64,000 bases of DNA from Nissolia schottii. Lineage: Eukaryota; Streptophyta; Magnoliopsida; Fabales; Fabaceae. The notes beneath the pieces are model-generated. The model did not search any database. It was not told the origin of the DNA and was given only the letters and a program-made list of their open reading frames with translations. This document shows, one piece after another, positions 11,561 through 23,159 of the stretch (position 1 is the stretch's first letter; each line of letters begins with the position of its first letter). Made by a program: the position numbers and the translations under genes. The stretch spans positions 242,648-306,647 of the forward strand of contig QANU01109758.1 in NCBI GenBank assembly GCA_003254905.1, in the 5' to 3' direction.

Positions 11561-14500
11561 AGTTTTTTACAAGACCTTTTTTTTTCTATGGATAAATTAG
11601 TTTAGACAAACAGGAACGCCAATTTATTGATCATAGTACAAAAAAAATCGTTTGTTTTGCATTGAGAACTAAACACCATGGGAAAGTGAGACTGATGTAA
11701 TGCTATAAGTCAAGAGACAATCCAAATGGATAACCTAAGACCAATCATACGCATAAAGGTGTGAGGTCTATATTAGAACTCATTATAATAGATTTCACAT
11801 CCTTGTGAATATAATTATCTTAAAATTGTTCATTTTTGTTATATCATAATCATACTATCATTTCTCTTTAATCATGAGTGTTCATCAGGGCAATTAAAAT
11901 AGGTCAAATCTGTCGAGTCAATCCATTATTATCCATTAAATTTATGTTGATTAAATTAAAAAAAAATCTTGACACGTTTAAAATTAATTCCTTTTTTGTC
12001 TAGCCTGATTAACTCCAAGCTAAACCGGCTAACCCAATATATAACTAACTTGACCCATATATTTTTTTAAATTAAAATAATAAGTAAAATTCTATTTTAG
12101 ACATTAACCAAAATATCAATGGATAAAGTAATTTCCGGGAACTTGAAATCCCACTTGAAGCCCGAAGCCTCTAACTATTCAAGGTGTTGGACATTTTGAT
12201 CCCCAAACATTAAAATGGAACAATTTAATCCTTCAACTTGGTATGTTTAAGGATTAACTAGAATTCATACTCGTGAAGGTAACTCAATTTGAATGTAATG
12301 CATTTTATGTATTGACATTGTAAAAGAGTTTTACACTACTCAATCAATTCTTTTCAAATCTTATACAATTTAATAAGATTTTAATACTAAAGAATCAAAA
12401 AATTTCTACGTTTTAATATATTCTATGAATTAAATAGTTTTCTATGTTTTAATATAGTCAATAATATTTGATAATCTTTAATTTAAAAATAAATCAATTC
12501 TAATATTTTGCTATTCTAACTATACCTTAATTATTAAATACAATGATCAATCACCCCTTTCAAATTCTATGGATAGTCACCCGTTTCAATCACCTTAATT
12601 TGAAATAACAAATAATCAATCTCCCCGAAATTATTTATTATTTATTATTAAAAAATGTTTCAATGTTTCATCAGCACTCCACATTTCCATGCAAATTATT
12701 ATTAAAAAAAAAAAAAAAGACTCTCTAGTCTCTTTCTCCTACCCACTGTCACCCAACCAACCCAGCTTGATGCTCCTTTGCTCTTTCCTTTCCATTCCTA
12801 AACAACCTTACTCTTTCTCCTCCCTTGTCCTTTCTTTCACACACATTCTCAAGATTATGTTGGAATTGAAAAAAAAACAAAACTAAATCTCTTAACCCCG
12901 AATTCTCTCCTGTTCTCTTGCTGATCTGCCCTCCGTCGCTCCCTCGTTGCTCCGCCGTAGCTGTTTGAAGCACCGTGGCTTGTGGGCCTCGCCAGATCTA
13001 ATGTTGTCGCCTATGGTCGCAGATCTATGTAACAACACCTTCGCTCACATATCTATAGTCCTCTGTCATATCAGTCATTGTGGCTTCGACTCCCAAATCC
13101 ATCGTCATCACCTGAGAATTGAACTACCATCATCAAATGTATTTTTTCTCTTGTTGGTTTGTTGTTGTTGAGCCCTCTTGAACCCAAATGTGAGTAATTT
13201 TTCTCTTATTTGCTGTTAATTTTTTGATCTATTGGTGAGTTTGTTGTTGAATAGTAAACCGTGAGAGCTGGAAGGGTAAACAAATGTTTCACCTCTCTCA
13301 TTTTGTAAAACAAACATGATTTCATCTACCTCTAGAGCTAACTTGCATTAGCTTTGTCTTTTCATTGTGAAGCTCTCTAATGTGAAAAATAGAGTTATAC
13401 AACCATTATCTTTTTTGTAAGTTTCGTTAAAATTTTCATTTGTATGATATTTTAAGTTTTATATTTGATAATTTTCATATGTAAATTATCCTTAATACAC
13501 AACAGAGAGATGGATATCAACTCCAAAAACCGTGTTTCATGAAAAGGACAACACATCCTCCACAAGTATTTTCTCAGTTGTTGTGAAGACTGATGGTTTA
13601 GCTATGCATGCGCTTGGCTACGAATCAGTTTCGAAATGCAAATTATTGTAACACAATATATAGCGATCAGCTTAACAAACCCCTTCAAAAGTGTTGTTAG
13701 TTGCAGATATCATGGAGGCCTTCATCTTTTTTTAGTGTATGCTACTTCAAAGTTTGGACAATAACTTAATTTAGATTTAGAGATGAGATAACATTGTTGT
13801 GTCATTGCTAGCCTTGAGGAATTGATCATATCCGTAAAATATCTAGAAAAGAAAGATGATTAATTGTACATTCCTTCTTTTTTCACTAAATGCAATCCTC
13901 TTTTTTATTTTGAAATTGTTGTACCGCCTTACACATTTTAGTTTTTTCATTGCTGGCTTACTTTGTTACATACTGCAAAATATTACTGTCATTGGACAAT
14001 AAAGTAGTGGACCAAAATCCACTTTACTCTTAAATAAAATATTGACTCACTTTCTCATCATTCACATCTTGTGGTTAAGACTCTTAAATCTTATTATCTT
14101 TTGGATGGAAGAAATGCAATGATTGTCAAAGGTTGATGATTACATATGTGTGATGCTTTGAGAGGATGTGAATAGCTCAAGTATCTCCTTCCCTCAATAA
14201 TTTTGTGCTTGTTTTATATTGGGTCTGCTCCCTGTGGAGTTTTTCAAAGTCAACTGCAATTGCCTTGAAGAAAAATAGTGAATCCAAAGCTAAATTTTGA
14301 ACCATAGAAGTCACAAATATCTTTTTATAGTGTATATATGAACCACAACTTTAATAACGACTAATTACTTTAGTTTGAGAGATGATATCATATTATTGTG
14401 CCATTGCTAGTGTTGAAGAAATTGATGAGATTAGAAAAACTGATTTCGGAATGGATGATAAAATAAACATAAAAGAATTTAATTAGTAGGTAAAATGATT

Positions 14501-15244
14501 TAAAGACTAAAATGCACCTAAAGATTTGAGAACTGTATGCAGGACAAAGAATTATATAGTCTTCAAGTGAGTTGGGAAGGAGGTTGATATGCACAAAGTA
14601 TGCAGCTTTATGACATCTCTAGATTGTTCTTGTGGTCTGGTTTAGTTTGATTCTGAGTAAAAATTTGAACTGAACCAAATCAGTCAGTTCACACTCTTCA
14701 CCATCCAATTGGTTTTGCTCAAGCTAGACAATCAAACCTAATTTAATTGGTCTAATACTATACTGGTTTTAGAGGGAAATAAGGTCATTTTTTTCACAAC
14801 TATAAACTTTAAAATAATTTGCAAAATCCTAACAAATTGATGGACGAATGATAAGCAATTTAGTTCTCATAGGGGGCACTTGGCAGACAGGTTGATTTTT
14901 TTATGTCTGAGAATACTAGTCTTGGGTATCCTATTTCTAAGAATAGTATTCCTAATCCTAGGCATGACATTTTAAGTGTATTTGGTAGAAAGATTGAAAT
15001 TCCAAGAATATTACAAATATACCTGGGTACATTCATATCTTTGGTACACATTAACATTTAAGAGAATATTGTATATTATCCAAAAATGTCCCTAACAACT
15101 TTAACTTAAAAATTAACCATCACACACATTAAACTCATATTTATATAATTATTTAACTTTGGGCCAAACTAAGCCCACCCGAAATACAACTAGAATTCGT
15201 CAACTGACATGCCCTAAAATCCTACACCATAAACCATAATAGGA
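11561..15244. other. Long intergenic stretch, no gene seen
   Basis: AT-rich sequence. A pyrimidine-rich patch at 12720-13050 contains open frames on both strands, but they have no recognisable domain, and it may be old transposon or leader sequence. A weak direct similarity exists between about 13710-13850 and 14310-14450 (GAGATGA...CATTGTTGTGTCATTGCTAG-type blocks), suggesting an old local duplication. I see no tRNA or other RNA gene. Confidence 0.4.
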
Positions 15245-16060
15245 TGATTGTAGGCCGACTTTGGCTAGGCCAGCTAGCAAACTCGAGTTGAAATTACTAA
15301 CCAATTCGGACTAGACTCGCGGCTCGACTTGGGATGGACTCGCCGCCCGAATTGGGCTAGAGCTGGTCGTCATTTAGATTTTAAAATGAGTAGGCTTGAT
15401 AAAGTTTCGACCCGTTTGGATTTTGTCCTGAGTTGTCCAAGTAAGACCAATAGGGTTTTTTTTCCAAGTCATCAGAGTTTTGTCCCAAGTTTGCCCATCA
15501 TTGAGGTTTTAGATCAAGCTGAACTATTAGGGTTTTGGCCTAAAACTTGTTAGCATTTCAGCCTGAGTTAATCTATTAGGGTTTTGGCTTGAGTCGGTTC
15601 ATCATTAGGGTTTTGGATTGAGTTTGCCAAATAAATATTTTGACCTGAGTTAACCCCTTAAGGTTTGTCTTAAGTCATCCTGTTAGGATTTTGACTTGAG
15701 TCGACTTGTTAGGGTTTCAGACCAACTCAACACATTAGAGTTTCATCCCATTAAGGTTTTAGCTCGAGTTGGCATGTTAGGATTTCAGCTTGAGTCAACC
15801 CATTAGGGTTTATTGTTTAAAGGTTTTGACCAAGTCGATTGGCGAGTTCAACCTTAGTCGACTAGTGGCATCAGCCTCGTAGCGTTTAATGTTTCATCCT
15901 ATGTTTAATAACAAGTTTTTCCCGTTATGGTTTAGGGTTTCAGCCTGAGTTGGCCAAAGATTTGTCTACTAGAGTTTCAACCTAAGTTATGTCTACTAGA
16001 GTTTCAGCCTAAGTTAGGCAACTAGTTTGACCCATTAGGGTTTTGATTTCTGCTCAAGCT
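15245..16060 (+). repeat. Degenerate minisatellite with TTAGGG-containing units
   Basis: A unit of roughly 27-32 bp, approximated by CCCATTAGGGTTTTGGCTTG followed by AGTCGA, recurs some 20 or more times with substitutions and variable spacing. Clear units lie near 15525, 15575, 15607, 15645, 15710, 15745, 15800, 15930 and 16035. Each carries TTAGGGTTT or a close variant, giving plant-telomere-like sound, but the true heptamer TTTAGGG is not in tandem. The array is strongly strand-biased and has no coding sense. Confidence 0.75.
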
Positions 16061-16432
16061 ACTAGACATGCATGTTCGGTGTAAGTCAACCTTTGGATTT
16101 GGCATTTGTTGTTGTTTAGATTGAGGACAATTTAGAGTTTTCACTTTTATCACAATATTATGTTCCAATGGGAATAATAGATGCTCATGTATCATGTGAG
16201 ATTTAAACTTCTTTTCCTTCCAAGGAATACAACATCAACCATTCTACCAAGCATATAAATCTTGCATTCATGTGTTACGATTCTCAAGAATGTTAAATTA
16301 TTTCGTCTAGCAAACGTCTTCGTAAGGATGAGAACACTTTGTGCTCCATTTCTAAAATTGTGAGAGCAATGTCTCCTACAAATTTATATATACATATATA
16401 TATATATATGTATGTAAATTGTATGATTATAA

Positions 16433-16587
16433 TATGATCCCTCTGTTCCTCAATAACAATCCATTTAATTGTTTGATACATTGTTAAATTAATGTATCTA
16501 GATACAAATTGTATCCAAATACATTAATTTAACAATGTAAAAAAAAAATCAAATGAACTTTTATGGAAGAATGGAGGAAGTACGATA
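16433..16587. mobile_element. Stowaway-like MITE
   Basis: About 155 bp. The left end is TATGATCCCTCTGTTCC and the right end GGAAGAATGGAGGAAGTACGATA; its reverse complement gives a similar CTTCCTCC-TTCTTCC end. This resembles the CTCCCTCCGTTCC termini of Tc1/mariner-derived Stowaway MITEs. The interior is strongly palindromic: TTGTTAAATTAATGTATCTA near 16481 faces AATACATTAATTTAACAATG near 16519. A flanking TA is consistent with the expected TA target duplication. Confidence 0.6.
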
Positions 16588-17247
16588 GAGATTAGGCTAG
16601 CTCTATTGGTTGAGAGTGCCATATGTTAAATGCACAAATAGTGGACACGGCTTAAGTCAAACCATATATATATATTGGGAATATTTTCCCACTTACACGG
16701 CAAGGCAACCACATAAATACATTAATGCTTGCAAACATATCAGGACTTGTCAAATGAGATCGTAAATCTTTGAACGTTAACAATCTGTGACATGGGGACT
16801 ATGGAAAAGAGGTTCACATACACTGAATTTGCTTCCAAGTTCACATGTTTATAACTTGATCAAGAATATGATGTGATCATTATTGTCACCCACATGGTAT
16901 ATTATAAAAAGAAAGCCATGAAGTCTACCAAAAAAACATAAAAGAAAGTCACTAAGTTGGGTAATTTCAAAATTACCCGCAATCAGGGAAAGAAGGGAAG
17001 GGAGTGCGGTAATGATGGGACCCAAATAACAGTGGCCAACAACATTTATTTATTTATGTTTTGCTTTTAATAATAAACAAATAATTATTAAATAACTAAA
17101 TAAATCAATATGATATTGATGATGAAAGAAATGGAGAGAGTGGTTTTGATGTTGGTGATTGTGGTTGGAGATGGGCCTCCAACCGATCACTACGACTGTC
17201 TTCAATAATTCCCAATAAGTCTGAAGGCTCTCACCAATGTTAATGGA
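16588..17247. other. Intergenic, no gene seen
   Basis: AT-rich sequence between two MITEs. I see no open frame of note and no RNA gene. Confidence 0.4.
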
Positions 17248-17256
17248 TATTTAATA

Positions 17257-17483
17257 CAAAAATGCTACATGTACACCAAATTTCATACACTCATACATAC
17301 ACCATTAATAATGCACAAACTTTATTTTCACGAGTGCACAAACATTACAAACTTGTAAATAATACTCTCAATTATACTTAATTAAGTGCACAAACATTAT
17401 ATGAGTAAAAACACAAACTTTATATATATAAGTACGGGGTGTATGTATAGTGTATGATTTTTGGTATACGTGTAGCAGAACTC
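17257..17483. mobile_element. Mutator-type MITE with 9-bp target duplication
   Basis: A 227-bp element. Its ends are imperfect inverted repeats of about 45 bp: CAAAAATGCTACATGTACAC on the left, and on the right GTATACGTGTAGCAGAACTC, whose reverse complement begins GAGTTCTGCTACACGTATAC. It is flanked by perfect 9-bp direct repeats TATTTAATA at 17248-17256 and 17484-17492, the hallmark target-site duplication of Mutator-like elements. There is no coding frame, so it depends on a transposase elsewhere. Confidence 0.85.
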
Positions 17484-17492
17484 TATTTAATA

Positions 17493-18444
17493 TCACCATA
17501 ATAGCATTTACACTTTCTTATGTTGTTTTTTTTTAATAAAAAAATAGTTATATTAAGATGATTCAGGATTTTTTTTGTTAAATTAAGAGTTGAAAAAAAA
17601 AGTATATATGTGTCAAAAACATCCAAAATTTAGAGGCGTTGTAGAAATTAATTGGGTCCATAGTCTAATGGTTGTTCCTGAGTAAAATGAAATGGCCCAA
17701 ATTTAAATTATTGACTTCTATCTTAATAAAAAAAAAAAGCTTTTCAGAAGTAAAAATGTTTAATATACCTCCTATTCGTATGAATTAACTTTGACATAGA
17801 AAAAAAAATATCAAAAGTGTCTCATATAACATAGATCATATTATAAGTAAGGAAAGAATTATTGAATAACATAGGAAAATAAAGCTTAACAAATTTAATC
17901 AATACTTAATGAATGAAAATTTCAGTATAAAATTTCTTAATCATTTTGAGAAAAATATATGACAATCTATTCATTAATCTTGGGATAAGAATGATATAAA
18001 ATGGAAAATTGTTTGAAACAATTATTCAAAAGCCTAAATGATTAGAGTTGTGAATGAAATGAAAACAATTCTCAATTGAATTGGAGCTTAAAGCTCAATA
18101 TATATACAAGTGTATTGGACTAGCTTGCATCTCAAGCTACTCAATTAACTATAACAAACTCATAACAAATTTAACTACAAATAACTAACTTATTCCTAAC
18201 TTAACAGCACAAGCTTGAAAGTTGTGCTTATCATTCTATTAGTTTTGTGTCTTTTATTTTATTTTTGTTGTTTTCCTTGTAATGTTTTTGTTGTCCTATT
18301 TATGAGTGTTTTTGTGATCCTCTTTGCACGTGTTTTGATTTTTTTCTTTGTAGCTAGGTACTGCTAATTTGATGGTTATATTGATTTTTCAGGTGAAATA
18401 TCTTTGGATAAACATCATAGCCACCAAAATCAATTATTAGTTTA
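17493..18444. other. Intergenic, no gene seen
   Basis: AT-rich sequence with T-runs and A-runs and no supported gene. Confidence 0.4.
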
Positions 18445-18449
18445 GAATG

Positions 18450-21346
18450 TGAAACACCCTAGCTAACTGTTTAGCCGTACGTAGTAAACAATGCTCACTA
18501 GGTTGTTTGCTATCTGATCGGAATACTTTAGTCCGTAGTTGTCTTTTAGAAAATAGTGGTTGCTTAAGAAAATAAGGACCCATTTTAAACTTTTCACTTA
18601 TATTACATCAACAATGAAATAGAGCTATGCGTTGGAAATAAACAAACATAATAACAAAGCGGATAACACTATGATAAGTAGAACAAGCAATATACATTCA
18701 TGGGTCCACCATACAAAGTCATGTCACTGTATACATAATATGTACATAGCTCAAAGTGTCATATACAGAATCCAAAATATACAGCATCAAAATACAAGGA
18801 CTACTGGAATGCTACTCAGTACGTCCTTGACCAAAATCTAAACAACTATCTCTCTAAGCTCCTCCAATCCTAGCCGCTCATGGCTCAACGGGCGGATCAT
18901 CAGCATCATCAAAACAAGACTCATCTTCTTCGGTACCTGAAGTCATAAAATAGTGGGGAATGAGAACGGTAGGTTCTCAGTGGAATAACTTAGTTCCTGC
19001 ATCGTGTATTATATTATGTCGGACTTCAGGCCGCTCAGAGATCTCTAGGTGAACATATATATACTAAACAGCCTATCATTTATTATCTGGCCTATCTGAA
19101 CGGCTTTATCAGCATTATTATGTGACATGGGAACTACTCTTGCTTACTACGTTCTCGTGCTGATTAGCAATTCGGCATATACAAAACCGTCTCGAGCGTG
19201 CTCTTGACGGTACGGCATAACAGCAGATTATTTATTCAAATCAGACTAAATAGCAGCATAAAATCAGAACATCTTCAGCATAACAGATTCACTCAAATAT
19301 GCATCACAGAATCATCCAATACAGACATAACAGAGTTCAGCAGAATACATGCAGCAGAATCATCAGCGTAACACGTTTAACAGAATACAGCAGAATAACA
19401 GAATAAAGCAGCATGACAGAATATAACAGCATAGCAGCATATAACAGCATAACAGAATACAGCAGCATAACAGAATGGGTGTTATTCCCACCATAGTAAT
19501 GTCCTCTGTGACACTAGTATGACGGAATAACCTCACACCTCCAGTGTAGGCCGACACTGTCCTGACCTCACTGCGGTGGGCTTCCACCTGTCGGGTGCCC
19601 CCTCGGGACCCCTCGACAGTGGGCTGGGATGGTACCTCCCCACCTAAGCTTGCCCCCTTTCGACAATGCATAGGCGTGGTACCCGCACACCTCCAGGTAT
19701 GCCATCTCGACACCACCTGTGGCGGGCTTCCACATTCAGGATGCCTAGACCTCCTGAAGTGGGATCATAGCGGCTCACGTGATCACGGCCATTCAGCATA
19801 GGCATATAGCCTTTTTCAGCAATTGGCATATAGCCATTATTCAGCATGTGGCATATAGCCATAATTCAGCAGCATTGGGCATTGGCCCTTATTCAGCAGC
19901 ATTAATGGTACCTGCAGCATGGCATACTAGTTTTCCTATGGTTCATTTCAGCATAATTACTTATCTCAGAGTTTCTTATCATGTCGTTAACTATGTATAT
20001 CACAGATGCATGTAAGCTATCAAGATCCTCACAGAGTTTATTGCAGAAGCATGTTTAACATGTTTATTTCACGTACAGCATATCAATCAGAGCAATAGCA
20101 TGAAATACTAGAATTTGTGTTTTAGGAAGGTTCCATAGACTCTTCTAATCTTAGATCATTACAGCAGAATTACAGTTTCATTCACCGGCTAACGTCGCAA
20201 CATTGAAATCAGGAAAACACGCGAGGAGCCGCTTAGCGCGCCGCTCAGCGGGCCGCTCAGCGCTCCGCTCAGCGTGCCGCTTAGCGCGGCGCCTAGCGCT
20301 GCGCTTAGCGCGCTCTGTCGAGCTGCAGACCTGTTTCATTGATTTTTCCTCTCTTTTCTTCCTCTTTTTACACAAAAGCAACGTGAGATCTTCACACATA
20401 TGCAGCACATAAAATTTCCTCTAATCCATATCATAAAACTCTTCAAAATCATTTTCTAAGCCTATCATAATTTCCAACCTCATTAAACAAACATACACAT
20501 GCATTCAAACATAATCACATACATACACATAAACTCATCTAACCATAAAAAGGATTAGGAAACTAAAGTTACCCACTTTTGCTAACTTCTTGATAACTAG
20601 AGAAAGGTGAATTCAAGCCTTGCTTGCTTGCTTGGCTTTCTTGACCTAGAAATAGAAACATGAACATGATTAGGCCAAACATAGGTTATGGAAGATTAGG
20701 GTTTAGAACTTGTGAGCTTGGCTTCTTCTTGAAGAGAATTTTCTAACCTTGATACTAGCTTGCTTTCTAGATTAATTTGAGAGTGAATTAGGATGATGAG
20801 AACAAGAGATGACGATGGAGCTTAGGGCTTTGGATGGCTTTAAGGTTTTGGAATTTCCTTGGAAGAAGAAAGGGAGTGGATTTGGTCTCTTGTGTGTGTG
20901 GGTGGCTTCGTGAGAAAGAGGGCTGCCCGAGGGTTTTTAATCCCTTGGCCCTAGAGTCTTCTTATGTTTCCCTGTGTGGTTTTGTTCGTTTTCGTTCATT
21001 AACTATTTACGTCCGAACGTCCTAAAAATATTTCGGACATACCGTTGTGACCTATAAATTTTCCTTATTCATATTTATATTTTTCTTGAAATATTCTCGC
21101 ATTATTTGCATATTAGTGTATTTTACAGACTCCTTTGAGTCACCCTTAAGTTCTAAAAATAGCCTAATACTAACCCAAACGTCTCCAAACGTCACGAGAT
21201 CGCAAAATTATTATTTTTAACTAATACGATAGAGATTAAATAAATTCTTTGAATTTTATTTCGTTTTTATCTCATCTTTCCTTATTAACATGTTCTTAAT
21301 TATTTATTAAGCGAAATTTTAGCGAAGGAAAACTTGGGTTGTTATA
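18450..21346 (+). mobile_element. Solo LTR (probable Ty3/gypsy), about 2.9 kb
   Basis: The element starts TGAAACACCCTAG and ends GGGTTGTTATA, a decayed TG...CA pair resembling the TGTAACACCC...GGGTGTTACA ends of chromovirus-type gypsy LTRs. Identical 5-bp GAATG copies flank it at 18445-18449 and 21347-21351, as expected for integrase-made target duplications. No gag or pol frame, primer-binding site or polypurine tract is present, so this is a single LTR left by LTR-LTR recombination. It is GC-richer than its surroundings, and its internal repeats include CAGCATAACAGAAT-type repeats near 19340-19480 and a GC-rich 12-bp array. Open frames inside it (for example 19363-19716 minus) are products of this composition. 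Confidence 0.75.
20229..20312. repeat. Seven tandem 12-bp GC-rich units inside the solo LTR
   Basis: Seven consecutive units of the form CCGCTYAGCGNN, for example CCGCTTAGCGCG, cover 84 bases at about 80% GC in an AT-rich chromosome. Because 12 is divisible by 3 and the unit is nearly its own reverse complement, both strands stay open with four-residue periodic Arg/Ala/Ser frames. Arrays of this CGCTTAGCGCG type are, to my recollection, common in soybean repeats. Confidence 0.85.
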
Positions 21347-21351
21347 GAATG

Positions 21352-23159
21352 CATAATGCATTCATTTTATTTTTATTGAATTTAGACTTGAGGATTTTTT
21401 TTTTCAATTTGTAAATCCCATTCTTTATAAATGAAATATTGCTTCCTAAAAAAAAAGAGAAATGATGAACATAAAAGAAAATTCCAATATTCTAGATATA
21501 TGCTTAAGAAGATTCTAGGTTAAAGGTAAGCAACCTCTTCCTAGAGGAAGGTGAGGTGCCATAACACCTAAAAAGGAGTAGCATCCTTGTACCAATAAAC
21601 AAGAAATTGGCATCCTTCTCAAGGGTATACCAACTAATTTTGGTCCCTCTTTAGGAGGGGGATACCGACCAATCTTGAAATGAGACTTGGCAATATTTCA
21701 CCTTGGAAAGTATTGTAGGTAGTAATTAATTAATATGGTATGGTATAGACATAGTGAAGTTCCCACTATTTATTTTTAAAAGAAAATTAAAGAAAATAAA
21801 GAGATTAGTGAGTTTGGCCATGATAATGGGGCATTGGATAAGGCATACCTAATAGGTAGCTTATAGGAACCAAGTTAGGAGACGTGGCTTGGTAGACTTG
21901 TGTCCAAATAATGCCACTCCATGATAGTGAGCTGCGAACCCCACTTGAAAGCCCAAAGAAGGTTAGTGAATGAGACAAAATGCAGGGAACAAATTCAATT
22001 AGACTCTGCATTTCTGGTAATCCCTTATTTTCCATGATAGACTGGCTAAATAATCTTCCATTTGTTGCAACTTGATAAAATATGATTTTGACACGTCAAT
22101 TTTTTTAACTAAATTATTATTATTTTTAAATGTTTAACTAAGTTATTTCTCAACTAAAAAAATTAGTTGGTTTATATAATTTTTTAACTGTATCCAAGTA
22201 GTCCAATATTACTACTGTTAATGAACTGGTATTTTTAATAACGATTTATAATGTTATTTATCTTACAATAATTTAGTATAGTATTTGTATTTTTATAAAT
22301 GTTTTAATGATCTCCATCATGTAATAAATTGTATTAATTTTGTTTAAAAAATGATAAATTTATCATAAAATATATAAGATTAATCGTGATATATTATCAT
22401 AATAAAAGATAACATTCATCTTAAACACAGAAGCATCAAAAGAATTCAACGGTTTGAAGTCAAAAATCAAGAAAATCAAATATCAATGGTTAAGATGACC
22501 GTGAAGGATGTGTTTGTGAAGATTAACCGAATCCAAACACAAAATATTAACTCAGAGACAACCATACTTAATGTAAAACCAAATAGAAAACCACCACCTC
22601 CTAAACCAGGAATAAGGTAGGCTAATAATATGAAAGATCACAGAGCATTGATTACTGTTTGTGATTAGGCAAATGTTTATGTCACGCATGACAGATAGTA
22701 CGGAGAATTGCGGGATTTCGGAAATAATGGGGTCTCTCACTCTTCACTTTGTCCTATCATCCCACACAACAAAATTTAATAAATAAATAAATTATTCTTT
22801 AAAAAAAAGTGTAGGTGAATTTAACTTCATTAAGGTCGTCTTTAAATTCTTTAAATATTTATTTTTAAATTATTTATTGAATTGATGTTAATTAAATTGA
22901 TGTTATTTTAAAATATGAATCCATTTTAATGAATGTACATGTAACATGGGGAGGAGGATAAGTTACTTGAAAATTAAAATTTTCAAACATTTTTTAACAA
23001 ATAAAATTTTTATTACAATAACATTGTTCAAAAAAGTTGAAAATGAAAAAAAAGAGGGAAAAAAAAAAAACTGTAATCGGTTTGCGTAACCATGTATGGT
23101 TTCAATGCAATAATAAATAAAACAAAATAAATAAATAAAATATACTAACAAATAAATCT
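21352..23159. other. Intergenic upstream of the RING ligase gene
   Basis: AT-rich spacer. I see no supported gene. The proximal part (22740-23159) is the likely promoter of the RING gene, but I cannot point to one clear TATA box. Confidence 0.4.

Noticed and set aside
15245..16060. Interstitial telomere
   Set aside because: TTAGGG occurs once per unit of about 30 bp and the TTTAGGG heptamer is not tandem.
19363..19862. Open frames of up to 117 codons on both strands
   Set aside because: They lie inside the solo LTR, arise from CAGCATAACAGAAT-type repeats and GC-rich composition, and have no domain or codon structure typical of a gene.
20229..20312. CRISPR-like array
   Set aside because: The units are contiguous 12-mers without spacers, in a plant LTR.
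20178..20412. Overlapping Arg/Ala/Ser-rich frames on both strands
   Set aside because: They are produced by the 12-bp near-palindromic array, whose length keeps frames open in both directions.
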